DNA from: Vicia villosa
Taxonomy: Eukaryota > Streptophyta > Magnoliopsida > Fabales > Fabaceae
Reading direction: 5' to 3'
Length of the DNA: 64,000 bases
Assembly (NCBI RefSeq): GCF_029867415.1
Contig: NW_026706261.1
Location: 168,342 to 232,341, forward strand
This document shows positions 23,822 through 34,987 of this stretch, piece after piece. A model generated the notes under the pieces. It worked only from the letters and a program-made list of their open reading frames with translations. It was not told the origin of the DNA and ran no database searches. Both the position numbers and the translations under genes were made by a program. How positions within the stretch are numbered: position 1 is the first letter of the stretch; every line of letters begins with the position of its first letter.

Positions 23822-24269
23822 TTTAGTTTATTTTCGTTAGAGCAAGTTGATGAGAATTTTGGTATAAATTGTTTGGAGTTGAAGCAAGTAATTATAATCT
23901 TAAGAGGAATTTTGGATCTTGGTGTTTTAAGTAATTTTGAGTGCGAGTTCTGAAGGAACACTATTATGGTTTAGTAACGATGATTTATGTTTTATTATGA
24001 TTTTTGACTGTCTATTGGCAAATTGAGGACTTGATCACCCTTAATCTATTGTTGATAGAAAACGAGATCGTATTGGACGAGATAAACTTATCTTGCTAAC
24101 TTGGTATTTTGTAAAGCGACTAAGGAGAGCTTTAAGAGTCGAATTGAGGAGTTTTTGAGAAGAGGTTCATTTGTCTAAGTGTATGGTTATAGAGTTGCAC
24201 TTGTTTTGTCGAGTAAGAAGAAGGAATGTCCTAATGAGGTAATGTTTTGAAAATGTTTTGATTCTAAGA

Positions 24270-25369
24270 GTGAGGATAATCATGTTGAGCATTTGAGAAT
24301 TGTGTTGTCGGTGTTGAAAGAGAAGAGGTTGTTCGCTAAGCTTTCTAAGTGCGAATTTTAGTTAAAGGAAGTGAGTTTTCTTGGCCATGTGATCTCTAGT
24401 GGAGGTATTTATGTTGACCCGTCGAAGATTGAAGCTATATCTCAATGGGAAGCTCCTAAGTCTGTTTCTGAGATTAGAAGTTTTCTTGGTTTGGCTAGTT
24501 ATTACAGGAAGTTCATTGAGGGATTTTCTAAGTTATCTTTGCCGTTGACGTTGTAGACTAGGAAAAGTCAAGCTTTTCTTTGGACTTTGCAATGTGAAGC
24601 GAATTTTCAAGAGCTTAAGAAAAGATTGACTTCGGCTCCTATTTTGATTTTGCCGGATCTGTTTGAACCGTTTGTGGTGTATTGTGATGCTTCATTGTTG
24701 GGTTTGGGAGGCGTTTTGATGCAAAAAGGGCAAGTGGTAGCGTATGCTTCAAGGCAACTTAAAATTCATGAGAGAAATTATCCGACGCATGATTTAGAGT
24801 TGGTCGCCGTTGTGTTTGTTTTGAAACTTTGGAGGCATTATTTGTTTGGATCAAGATTTGATGTGTATAATGATCACAAGAGTTTGAGGTATTTCTTTGA
24901 TCAAAGAGAGTTGAATATGAGGCAACGAAGATGGTTGGAATTCTTGAAAGATTATGAATCTAGTTTGAACTACCATCATGGAAAAGTGAATGTTGTAGCC
25001 GATATATTGAATAGGAAATCGTTGCATATGTCTATGTTAATGATTCGAGAGTTGGAATTGTTGGAACAATTTAGATATTTGAGTTTGGTTTGTGAAGCGA
25101 CGACTACGTGTGTTAAGCTTGGTATGTTGAAGCTTACGAGTGGTATTCTTGATGAGATTAGAGAAGGTCAGAAATTGGATTTGAGATTGGTTGACATTAT
25201 GACATTGATTAATCAAGGTAAAGGTAATCACTTTCGGATTGACGAGATTAGAGTCATGAGATGTCGTGATCGAGTTTGTATTTTGGATGTTATGGATTTG
25301 AGAAAGAGAATTTTGAATGAAGGACATCGTAATGGTTTGAGTATACATCATAATGCTACTAAAAGGTAA
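24270..25369 (+). pseudogene. pol: Tekay X pol remnant: end of RT, RNase H, start of integrase
   Basis: Begins with the RT thumb (HLRIVLSVLKEKRLFAKLSKCEF) and lacks the YVDD palm. In-frame stops at 24358-24360 (after KCEF) and 24554-24556 (after SLPLTL) break it. From 24587 a clean frame of 260 codons carries RNase H ([18 protein letters not shown]) and the first part of the integrase zinc region ([13 protein letters not shown]). It matches the Z pol fragment closely. The segment 23822-24269 between protease and RT is unreadable debris with scattered RT-like codons. Confidence 0.87.
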
Positions 25370-25800
25370 CAAGATTTGAGGAAAATGTTTAGTGGTAAAG
25401 TATGAAGAAGGATATAACGGAATTGTGTATTTGAGTTGGACTTGTCAGAAACCGTTTAGTTGGTACAACAATTATCTATTCCCGAGTGGAAGTGGGATCG
25501 TATTTCTACGGATTTTGTTTCAGGTTTGCCGAGAACGTCGAGTAATTGTGAAGCGATTTGGATTATTATGGATAGACAGACAAATGTGTTCATTTTATTC
25601 CGATAAGGATGGATTATTTGATGGAAAGACTTGCTAAGTTGTACATCGAGAGGATTGTGTGTTTGCATGGTATTCCGTCAGGTATTTTTTTGGATAAAAC
25701 CCCGAAGTTTTCTTTTGGATTTTGAAGAGGTTTGCGGAGTGATTTGAGATTAGAAGAGAAGATACTTGAAGGTTGAATGAAGGATTTGTAATTGGGGTTG
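25370..25800 (+). pseudogene. Tekay X integrase debris
   Basis: Frame-shifted remains such as LPRT(S)SNCEAIW and an RLCVCMVFRQ-like stretch correspond to parts of the Z integrase core. The DDE glutamate region and chromodomain are deleted. Not functional. Confidence 0.75.
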
Positions 25801-25837
25801 GTTGCTTGAAGAGAATTTTCGAAGACGAAAATCTTTT

Positions 25838-25851
25838 AAGTGGGGGAGAGT
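25838..25851 (+). other. Polypurine tract of Tekay X
   Basis: TAAGTGGGGGAGAGT-type tract directly before TGTAACATCCCG. Same as in element Z. Confidence 0.85.
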
Positions 25852-26901
25852 TGTAACATCCCGAATTTATTAGACATTTTATTTATTAGCTTATTTGTGT
25901 GTTTTATTAATTAATTGTTTATTTAATTATTATGTGGAATTACTAATTAATTGAAATATCTAATTATATGCATATTTGTGTTTTATGATATAATTAGGAT
26001 ATTAGTAGTATACTATGTATTGGGCCTGATGAATAATTGGGTGGGTGGGTAATAACATAACTAAGCCCATTAAGAGAAAGATAGTAAGAAGAGGAAAACT
26101 AGGGTTTTAGAGATAACAATTTGGGGGAAAAGAAGAGAAGAGATGAGAAAGAACAAGAAAAGAGGAATTGTAGATTTCTTGAAGAGGGTGGATTTAAGAG
26201 TAGAGGTAAGGGTTTGAATACAAGTTCTTATAGACTATATGATTGGGTAATGTGTGTTGTTGTGATTATCTCTCCATCTTTATAATTTCATGGAAACATA
26301 AAAAAGTTAGGGTTTATGAACAAATGCATGAATTTATGATTTGAAATGTGTTTTAATTGATGTTTGATGATGTTATGATGTTAGAAAATCCATAATATGT
26401 GTTATATTTGTGGTTATAACATGTATTATATTGTTGTTCGTGATGGTTGATGTTTTCAGCTTGATTTGGTTGAGTTTAGGGAATTTGGGATGGAATTCGT
26501 ATGATGTTTTCTGTGATTTGGGATTTTCTGAAATCGCCAGTTCGCGCTGCGAACTTTGTTCAAGCCGCGAACTGCTTGGCAGAAACTCAGGAAGATTTGA
26601 TTCACTCAGTTCGCGCAGCGAACTTTGTTGGCGCCGCGAACCCTGTTTTACAGAACTTTTTCCAAACTTTGAAATGTCATAACTTTTGATCCGTAACTCT
26701 GTTTTATGCGTCGTTCGAAGCGTTAGGAAGCTAATGAGATTATCTATATGATAGGATAGAGTTGGTTGATGTTGAATGGTTTAATTTTGATGTTAATATA
26801 TGGATAATATGTGACTTACTTATGTGTACATTATGAATTAATGACTTGTGACTAATATTCATAGATGTGTTAAGTGATGTGATATCCATGATGTGTTGGG
26901 A

Positions 26902-26956
<55 letters not shown>

Positions 26957-28303
26957 TATTTGAATGTGTCTTGTAGATAATGATCATTAAAATGTGTATG
27001 TATTGAGATGTGGATTGAATAATGATGATGCTAGAATTGAGTACTTGTGATTGATTGATGTGTGTTGAGTGATGCATTGTTTTCCATTGAAGTCATGTTG
27101 TGTATATTGTGCAATGTTGGAAAGATGTGATTGTGTAGTTTAAGAGATAGAGATCGTCTTAAATGCATGAGTCTTGTTTTGTTGTACACTTACACAAGCA
27201 TGAGTCTTTGAAAGTGGCAATGTCGGGTAATCTCGCGAAGATTATTTGCTTGTCCCAAATCTAACGCTGAATGGGATTTGAAAGCTTAACGCCGTATGGA
27301 GCTTTGAGGTGGTTATCTAGTCTATAGAGGAAAGACAATCGGCATGACCGGAAATGATAACGGATGGGATCCACATGCATATCGCATAGAGTCACACTTG
27401 AGTCGCACGTGTCGGTGTGAAATGTTATTGTTGGTGTGATTTATGTGATATGAATTGTGTGGAATGATATTGATAGATATGCATATATGTGGATTTGGTG
27501 ATTCATTTGATATGAATTGTTGTTGTGTTATGAATGTGATATATGTGATTTGGAACACATGTGATATAGATGTGAATTTATATGTATTAATGATATATGT
27601 ATATATATGTGGATATGTGAATCATGTTTGATCACTTAGAATTGAATGAGCTATGTTGTATGACATGAACATGTGAATCTTGATTAATTGCAAATGATGC
27701 ATGTTTATGGGAAGAGTGATGAATTATTGAAATGTATTCTTATTGTATTTTACATTTCCCATTATTATGTTTTCTATAAGAATTTGAATTCTCACCCTTC
27801 TGTTTGAATGTTATCCTTGTTGGTAACATGCAGGTTTCGTGGATAGTGACGCTTCGAAGGAGGCTTAGCATCGAGATTTAGATCTCTAGTAGGGTGTCGT
27901 GACTAAGTAGTCACTTATGCTCTGGTCATATGTAACACATGGGAGTTGGGTTTTATGTCTTTATGACTCGATATTATGAGATATTTGTTTACTCATATTG
28001 TATTCGTATTTGAATATGTTATTTTGGTTAATGTGTGGCCTTTAGCCAAGATGTTGAGACATGGTGGATGATGTATGGGAATCATCCTATTTTACCATTT
28101 ATTTGATGAGATGATTATTCCGCTGTGGTTTTGCATGTTGTTTTAATCCCGTTTTATTTGGAAATGACCATTGCATGTTTAAAAATAAAATATTTGTTCT
28201 ATTTTGAAATATGTGTAACGCCCTCGTGAGATGCATGCTTTCTTTAATCTGATTTACGCAAATATATGCCTTATTTGTTTAGTATAGAATTGGGGGTGTT
28301 ACA
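25852..28303 (+). repeat. 3' LTR of Tekay X (2452 bp)
   Basis: Same as the 5' LTR but 80 bp longer. The differences are an AT-dinucleotide run at 26904-26955 and an extra block of about 38 bp near 26783-26820. It ends GGGTGTTACA at 28303, followed directly by Cassandra sequence. Confidence 0.92.
26904..26955 (+). repeat. (AT)n microsatellite in the X 3' LTR
   Basis: About 25 AT units; the matching place in the 5' LTR (near 21367) has only about five. Post-insertion slippage is likely. Confidence 0.95.
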
Positions 28304-28677
28304 TGTAACACCCGAGGACGAAGAAGGCGAGGGGTGGTTGCACCGCATGTAACACCTGAGGCCGAAGAGAGATATGGTGGTCGCCACATCGGAATGAGAG
28401 GAATCCTGAGGATGTGCAGGTATGGGACTGCATAGTTGAAGGAAAGCTTATAAGGATTGATGGGTACTACCTATACCAACAAGATGCATCTTCTTTTCGG
28501 TAGTCCGTTTCATAAGAACTCCATAGTTAAGCGTGCTTGACTTTGAGCAATTCTGGGATGAGTGACCGTCTGGGAAGTTTCCTGGAAAGCATGCGAGTGA
28601 GGTCAAAGCATGCTGAAAAGACCCGTGTTGGTTTGTGGGGTTAGTCGATCATCCTAAAAGCAGTCTGGGGTGTTACA
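28304..28677 (+). repeat. Cassandra-type TRIM 3' LTR carrying a 5S-rRNA-like segment
   Basis: Starts TGTAACACCCGAGG and ends GGTGTTACA. The start is repeated 44 bases on (TGTAACACCTGAGG at 28348). A 5S-rRNA-like stretch fills the middle, which is the hallmark of Cassandra. The right target copy would be TGAAA (28678-28682). No coding content. Confidence 0.87.
28462..28590 (+). other. 5S-rRNA-like region of the Cassandra LTR
   Basis: Starts GGGTACTACC like 5S rRNA. Contains GAACTCC, then AGTTAAGCGTGCTTG at 28525-28539, identical to the internal promoter A box of plant 5S genes, then GGGATGAGTGACC and CTGGGAAGT, matching the C-box region. Many changes elsewhere (about 28471-28515 is very different), so it is not a ribosomal 5S gene. 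In Cassandra this part is known to keep Pol III promoter features. Confidence 0.85.
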
Positions 28678-28739
28678 TGAAAGGCATAAAGAAACAGCAT
28701 AAATAAATTATTACAATGGTCAAATCATAAAAACTATAT

Positions 28740-29070
28740 CTTTTCATAACAACTTGTATAAAAACAATGTCTACATAACACAACGGACAATGGCCTTTTG
28801 TGTATATCTTTTATCAGTAACGACATTCCATGGTAGGAACAGTGGCCTTTTGTGTACATCTTTTATCAGTAACGACATACATGAACAAAACAATGTATTC
28901 AAAAAAAACTTTTATCAAAACAATGTCTTAAAAATAACTTGTATCAAAACAATGTCTTAAAAACATATTGTATCAAAACAATGTTAAGAAGAACAATGTC
29001 AAGAAGAACATGAACAAACATTGAAAAATGTCAAGAAGAACATGAATAAACAATGTTCTTCACCAAATAA
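28740..29070 (+). repeat. Short imperfect repeats with AACAATGT motifs
   Basis: The phrase TGGCCTTTTGTGTA...ATCTTTTATCAGTAACGACAT occurs twice (about 28791 and 28842). AAAACAATGTCTTAAAAA-type units recur about every 30 bases from 28885 to 28985. No gene. Confidence 0.65.
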
Positions 29071-29145
29071 TAATGTGTGGAAATGTATGAAAAAACAATG
29101 TTCAGTAAAACATAAAAACCTTCGATTAGTTTTAAAAAATCTTAC

Positions 29146-29277
29146 CTTTCCATCCAACTCAAGGTGTTGTTGACCAGTTTTCTCCTTCACAACCCACAAG
29201 TCAACAACCTTAATATGCATCTTCCACACTTGGTTTCCCTTGACCATATCCTTGACGAGTATTAGAGCGCTTGGCAT
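29146..29277 (-). pseudogene. RPA1-like OB-fold exon fragment
   Basis: Minus-strand ATG at 29277 opens 44 codons (MPSALILVKDMVKGNQVWKM, then HIKVVDLWVVKEKTGQQHLEL). They end exactly at a GTAAG donor (29145). The pattern W-K-x-x-I-K-V-V-D-L-W and x-H-L-E-L is like the first strand pairs of the single-strand-DNA-binding OB fold of plant replication protein A large-subunit-like proteins, which also occur in Helitrons. I could not find the next exon: the sequence toward lower coordinates is repeats and then Cassandra. It is most likely a gene fragment, either captured or left by insertion; the family assignment is tentative. Confidence 0.45.
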
Positions 29278-30539
29278 TGTTCTTGTTGTAATCTATTGAA
29301 GAGAACACAAAATGTTAAAACCTTAGTTTATCAAGAACATATTTGTGTTGCTATGCTCATTTACGGAGTGAGAAAAGGAAAAGGTTTTTGAAGAAAGATG
29401 ATTTGAAGAAAAACATAATGTAGAAAAACATACGATGAAGTAAACTAAATAGTGAAAGGCTCAAAAACAATATCTTATTGCGTTGCTATGCAGGTAAATC
29501 TATGTGAAGAAAGATTGGTTTGAATACTCAACAAATGAAGAAAATCGCAAATGATTTTGAAAAGATGCAGAGTAAACAAAGCAAAGAAAAAATGAGTGAA
29601 ATGATGCAGTAAAATCATGTTTGCAAGCTTTTGAATATACAGGTTAGCTTCATGAGTTGAGTAAAGAGGAAGAGGTGTTGTTGCAAACCTGAGTGAGAGC
29701 TTCTGCAATAGGAAAGGAAGCGTCGTTCTTCGTTGGAGAGAGAATACATATTGTCTCAATGTGTTTCATAGATGTGACAAAATGTGTTTGGTTGGAGGGA
29801 AAAAGCTGATTTTGGATTTAGTTTTACAAAAGCTGTGTATGGCAATGTCATTATTATGACTTTACAAATAAACCCTTGTTAGTAGGACAAAATGAGTTAT
29901 GGTACTATTTTCTACAATGATGATAAAAAGGGCTCTATGGGTAATTTGAATACAATGATTATGAGAATGTGTGTTAGTAAGATAGTTACGGAAATAACCT
30001 TTTGTGTGGGTAAAAAAATGGTTGAAAGGACAATATAGGTAGTTTGGTCAATTGATTAGTAATGGGTAGATACTAGATACGAATTTTTTCTTGCCTAATT
30101 TTTTTAAAGATAAACATTAAGAAGAAATTACGTCATTATCATTATTGATAGGACAAATAGTATGTATAACTAAGATATTTATATAGGTATCATTAATTGA
30201 TTCATACAATCTATCTACTTAATATAAATTCAAAGTTGTCATGATAGCAATCCTAGCCACATGTCACCTTGGTAGAAACTCTAAACACAACCTTAATTAT
30301 ATTTTTACTAATTTGTCCCTTTATTAAAAATAAATAATAATAATAATTTAATATTCAGCTACCATTATTTCAAATAATAATAATATAATCTTCTAAATAT
30401 TAACTTTAATTCTTACTTTTTAAATTTAAAATTTCTACTCAACAAAATTAAAAAATAAATTTTATATTAAATAAGTTTTTAAAACATTATGTGTTAAAAA
30501 AGGTTTCTCTCTTCTCCAAAACAATATTATTTTTCATAT
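29278..30539. other. Non-coding AT-rich stretch, possible 5' region of the RPA-like fragment
   Basis: Up to about 29760 it could be leader and intron of the minus-strand RPA-like fragment (C/T-rich segments in minus orientation near 29690-29745). A minus-strand ORF at 29475-29759 has no recognisable domain. From 29800 on I see nothing but AT-rich DNA. Confidence 0.5.
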
Positions 30540-31075
30540 AAATTAATTATTTATGTTTAGGTAATATGTAATAATAAAAAAATTAAAAGAATATGCTAAT
30601 AGAATACAAAATTTCTAATAAATTTTATAATTAAAATTAAAAAGATCTCATAAAAATAATTTAATTCCAATTTATCCTATTATTTTCTACTTATTTATTT
30701 TATGAAAATTCAATAAGATCCAATTTATTGAAATTTATAAAAAAATTTAAATACTTGATCATATTTGATACTTTATTAATTACAAAAATATTATGAAGAA
30801 ATAATATAGCTAAAAAACTTATATTTTTATAATTGTTTATTATAAATTAATAATTTATGTTTAGGTTATACGTAATACTAAGAAGAGATTAAAAAATACT
30901 TTATACAATGCAAAGTTTCTAATAAATTTTAGAATTAAATTAAAAAAAACTCATTAAAAAATTAAATTTTAATTTATTCTTATTATTTCTATTTTTTACT
31001 TTATGTCTATTCAAAAACTTCCAATTTATTGAAATTTATAAAAAAATGTTTAAATATTATATTATATTATATTTC
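30540..31075. repeat. Diverged tandem duplication, period about 301 bp, very AT-rich
   Basis: A block starting TTATGTTTAGGTAATATGTAATA near 30550 (given here as TTATGTTTAGG) recurs near 30852. Both copies then have TTTCTAATAAATTTTA and CCAATTTATTGAAATTTATAA (read as shared phrases) at matching distances. Old duplication, no gene. Confidence 0.6.
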
Positions 31076-31830
31076 ATGTATGACAGCTTCTCGTTAAATT
31101 AAAAATTTAAAACCTTCTTATTAGATCATAAAAATAAAAAAAAGGAAAAACCGATTTTGTTCAATTTTTTAAAGTTGCACTTTTAAGATAGATTTTATTT
31201 TAGGAAAAAAATCAATACAATTGATTTAAATATATTAAGAATTGAAATCAAAATTAATTTAATTTAAATTTTTTATTATGTTAATCAATTGTTTGATTTT
31301 TTTTTATTTTAACCTAATTTTTGTTATAAATAGTTGACACTTATTCTGAGTAAAAGAGGTCACCATTGTATCAAAAAAAAAATCTTATTTTGAGTCCATT
31401 CACAAATTTCAACAACTCTCACAGTCACGTATAATATTCACACATATTCAATTTGAATGGTCGTAGACTCGCTGTCGATATTGGTTGCACATAAGTTATT
31501 GACAATCTAAAATCTATATCTTTCAAAACTTCCTTTTTATTTGCAAAAAAAAAAATTATGAAGCTTTAGATCTCTCTGCATCACATCATGTTTATGGCAC
31601 ATCTGAAGCAAACAGTCACAAGATTCATCACCATATTTGCATTACGAAAAATCCCAAGCACGTCAATGCAAATGAAAAAACAAAGAATCCACACAGCATA
31701 GCATGCAACAATGGTAATTCATAGTTTTGACATACATTGGAGAAGAAGATGGAAGACGCTGTAAATGATGAAGATGAGAAGTTGTGTCAACACATACCAT
31801 ATTTTAGGATTTTATAGATGAAAAAAAGAG
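31076..31830. other. AT-rich non-coding stretch
   Basis: No feature that I can support; A- and T-runs and no domain-bearing ORF. Confidence 0.6.
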
Positions 31831-32145
31831 AGAAATCTTGAGAAGTTGTATTTGGTTTTGTGGAAAATATTCTGCATACTTCTATCATATCAAGTTGAAG
31901 GATTATATAGAGGGAAACAAAAGAGAATATGAAAGGATGCAGGAAATGATAAGAAATCTTGGGAAGTTATATTTGGTTTTATGGAAAATATTCTACATAC
32001 TTCTATCATGTCAAGTTCAAGGATTTTATAGAGGGAAACAAAAGAGAATATGAAAGGATGCAGTAGATGATAAGAACTCTTGAGAAGTTGTATTTGGTTT
32101 TATGGAAACTATTCTGCATACTTCTATCATATCAAGTTGAATATA
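31831..32145 (+). repeat. Tandem repeat, 2.6 copies of 121 bp
   Basis: Copies start at 31831 (AGAAATCTTGAGAAG), 31952 (AGAAATCTTGGGAAG) and 32073 (AGAACTCTTGAGAAG), all followed by TATTTGGTTTT and ACTTCTATCAT. A 71-codon ORF across them is a by-product of the repeat. Confidence 0.9.
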
Positions 32146-32197
32146 CATAATACTCATAGTAGTTAAAATTCAAGGGTTTATGGGAAGTTGGAGTTGC

Positions 32198-32870
32198 AGG
32201 TAGTGTTGTAAAAACCGGACTAGACCGGCTGGTTGGACCGGGAACCGGACCAGTAACCAGTCTGATCCAATGCTTGGATCGCTTTTGTCGTTAAACCGGT
32301 GTGAAACAATAAAAACCGGGTCAGACCGCTAAACCGGTGGTTCAAATGTTTTTTTAAAAAAAATAACTAAAGCAAAACGATGTCGTTTTGCATTTTAGAA
32401 ATTAAAAAAAAAGGCCACTCATTCATCATCGTTGAAGAACTCCAACAACCAGACACTGTTTCAACCCTAGATAGCATAGAAGCTGCGCCATAAACCTCCT
32501 CGCCTCGCCGTCTTCTTCCCGTCGACGACCCAGCCCTTATCTTCGACCTTCTTTGTTTCCGGAGCTTCTTTCACAGTAACATTCGAATTTTTCTTTCAGT
32601 TTCTTCATTTTTGATTGGCCATTTGATTTTTTCTTTCGGTTTCTTCATATAGTTCGATTTGTTTTGAGATTATAATTATAATTTGATTTGTATCAAACTA
32701 TTTAGTGTTCAGCCCTTATTTTTTTGGATTTCACTTACCAGAAACCATAATTAAAGAGTTTAAGGTTCAAAATGTGAGCAGGTGAAACGGGTTTTGTTGT
32801 GTTGTTATAGAAACAAGATCTGGTAGAGTGTGAAACGATTTTGATTGTGTTATTATACAATGTGGTGTTC
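32198..32870 (+). mobile_element. hAT-like DNA transposon end (partial)
   Basis: Starts near TAGTGTTGTAAAAACCGG and has many ACCGG/CCGGT motifs at 32213-32340, a subterminal pattern known for plant hAT elements. It contains an inverted repeat, GCAAAACGA-TG-TCGTTTTGC (32372-32391), and then a C/T-rich leader-like region to 32600. No transposase is visible, because other insertions begin at 32871. The assignment rests on motif style only. Confidence 0.45.
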
Positions 32871-33068
32871 TGTAACACCCCGATATCCGCTGCACGCATC
32901 AACCGTGTCGGCCAACCGAGCATGTTACTGGCTTAATCAATAATCCCCCCTAGGTCCGCTTATCGGCTGCCTAGGAAATATTGTTTTTGCCTCCCGCAGG
33001 AATCGAACCATGTACCTAGGGGATAAGTACATATTCATAGCAATTCCTACTACCACTTGAGCTATATA
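32871..33068 (-). mobile_element. tRNA-derived SINE-like unit
   Basis: On the minus strand it begins TATATAGCTCAAGTGG. A box TAGCTCAAGTGG lies at 33064-33053 and B box GGTTCGATTCC at 33009-32999, the spacing of a tRNA gene. The far end reads GGGGTGTTACA, like an LTR end. It could be a SINE head, or part of a small LTR-type element that captured a tRNA. No matching target duplication seen. Confidence 0.5.
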
Positions 33069-34987
33069 TGTAACACCCCAAATCTACCCGGTAATTATAA
33101 TAAAAATCAGAGTATAAATTCCAAACAACATTCATTTGAGGTATCACATATTCGTCATTCAAAAACAATTATGGCTTATTTGCCTTCATATAGATACATA
33201 GCACGTAACTTAAAACGGACAATTAAATCATTATTCAAAAATCACTTTGTTTCAAATTAAATAATTAACTCGCAGCGGAATCATCAAACTTCATAAATAT
33301 TCAAATCAAGTCGTAGCATCATTGCACGGTAACTTTAAGTTACAATTTAAAACATAATTCACTTAAAAATTCAGCAAACAAAATAATAAATAAAACAATC
33401 GCTTTATCCCCCCGAGTGCTACGTATCAGAGCAAGACACCAACTCGAATAACAGCAATTAAAGACTTCATAAAATCACTTCAAATTTCCATCGCTATCTT
33501 GAGTACCTGTCAATTTCCCATGGTAGGGAAACATCATTCAGAAGGGGTGAGATATCGAAAAATTATAAACAAAAGTATGATAATTAATATGTTAGAATTA
33601 AATCATACAAAATTATCACTTTACAACTTTCAGACGACAGCTATAACAACAATTTAAAATTGTACAGATATAATAACAAAATCAACAACAACATAATAAT
33701 AGTTATAACTATTTTTCATCTTCCAGACGGTACCTGTCACAACAAGTCATTAGCATAACAACTTATAATTACAACTTCACATTATCACAATTCACTTCAC
33801 ATCGTCATATTCAACAACAAGTCAACTCATATCACGTCACAATTAAATCACACTCATGCCACAAATAATGAGACTCTACAATTGCACATGAATGTGGTAC
33901 CCAGGGCTTCAGCCCCCATCGCCAATTGCCAGTTGACAGAGGCATCAAGGCATAAGCCTTCGTCACTAATTTGCCAATCCAGGCCGTCACCAAAAATGCA
34001 TATGTATATGAATGCAACAAACACACACAACAAACAACATCATCGTCACAAAGGCATAAGCCTATATCGTCGCTATACCAATAAATAGAGGTATACATCG
34101 TCAATGAAACATCCTGCAACTTCGCATAAAACAACAACAATATACACGTCGCTCAGAAATCACAAAGAAATAACAACACAACGTACTCATCAAAATTCAC
34201 AAAACAAGCCGATCACAATCACCTACTAGCATATACGAACTACCTCTACAATTTTCAATTAATTCCAGATAACTAAATACACCCTAATCCCACAAACAAT
34301 CATCATATTCCTGGTTATATAATTCGAATCCCACCCTTACCTTGGTAAATATGGACTCTTTCACCATAGCTCTAAGCTTTTCTCCAAAAGAAATCCTTTC
34401 TAACATCAATTGGAGACACGCCTAAAAATCAGTTCGGGAATCAGCTTATCAGACGAACTTAAAACCCTCAAAATCAAAATCGCTCCGGTCAGAACTTACC
34501 TCTATGAGTCAGGAACGTTGTGTCCAAGTACCGCAACAATCCAACGGTTAGATTGAGAGATATGCCCGATTTGCCAAGGTGACTCTATGCTGAAACTTGC
34601 TGCGAAAATTAAGGCTTCCTCCATAATTTTCTTCTTCTCTCAAGTGCTACTCCCTTCTTTCTCTTCTCTTTTCTATTTTTCCTTTCTCCCCAAAAATAAG
34701 TTATGAGACTCCAACTATAAAACACTAATTTTTTACTCTTAGTATCTCTTTTCTCTTAATGGGCTTAACCCATAATCCATCTATTACGTTTCTACTACTA
34801 AGGCCCAATTAACTATATCTCTCATACAACTTAATCAACCCAAATAACACAAACACACATACAATTAAATATTTCAAATAATTATTATATCACATAATAA
34901 CTAAATAAATAAATAATTATTAAAAATACCAAATAGTATAATTACTAATATAATTAATAAAAATATTAATAAAATCGGGATGTTACA
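33069..34987 (-). repeat. Minus-strand Tekay-like LTR V (1919 bp)
   Basis: Read on the minus strand it starts TGTAACATCCCG at 34987 and ends GGGGTGTTACA at 33069. The first part has AAGCCCATTAAGAGAAA as in the X LTR. No gag-pol beside it. Flanks ATATA (left) and CCGTT (right) do not match, so it is not a simple solo LTR; one side was probably rearranged. Confidence 0.75.

Larger units (their letters stand above)
20353..28303 (+). mobile_element. Decayed Tekay-type retrotransposon X (7951 bp, both LTRs)
   Basis: Complete in outline: 5' LTR, tRNA-Met-like primer site, gag, remnants of protease, RT, RNase H and integrase, polypurine tract, 3' LTR, and TGTAA target duplication. It cannot encode its own enzymes: gag has an internal deletion, protease starts after a nonsense codon, the RT palm is gone, and integrase is cut. 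It sits in the 3' LTR of the Cassandra element. Confidence 0.92.

Noticed and set aside
28462..28590. Ribosomal 5S rRNA gene
   Set aside because: Only the promoter boxes match; the first half has many differences, and it lies within a TRIM LTR.
31838..32053. 71-codon ORF
   Set aside because: Created by the 121-bp tandem repeat; no known domain.
33069..34987. LTR V as a simple solo LTR
   Set aside because: Flanks ATATA and CCGTT do not form a target duplication.
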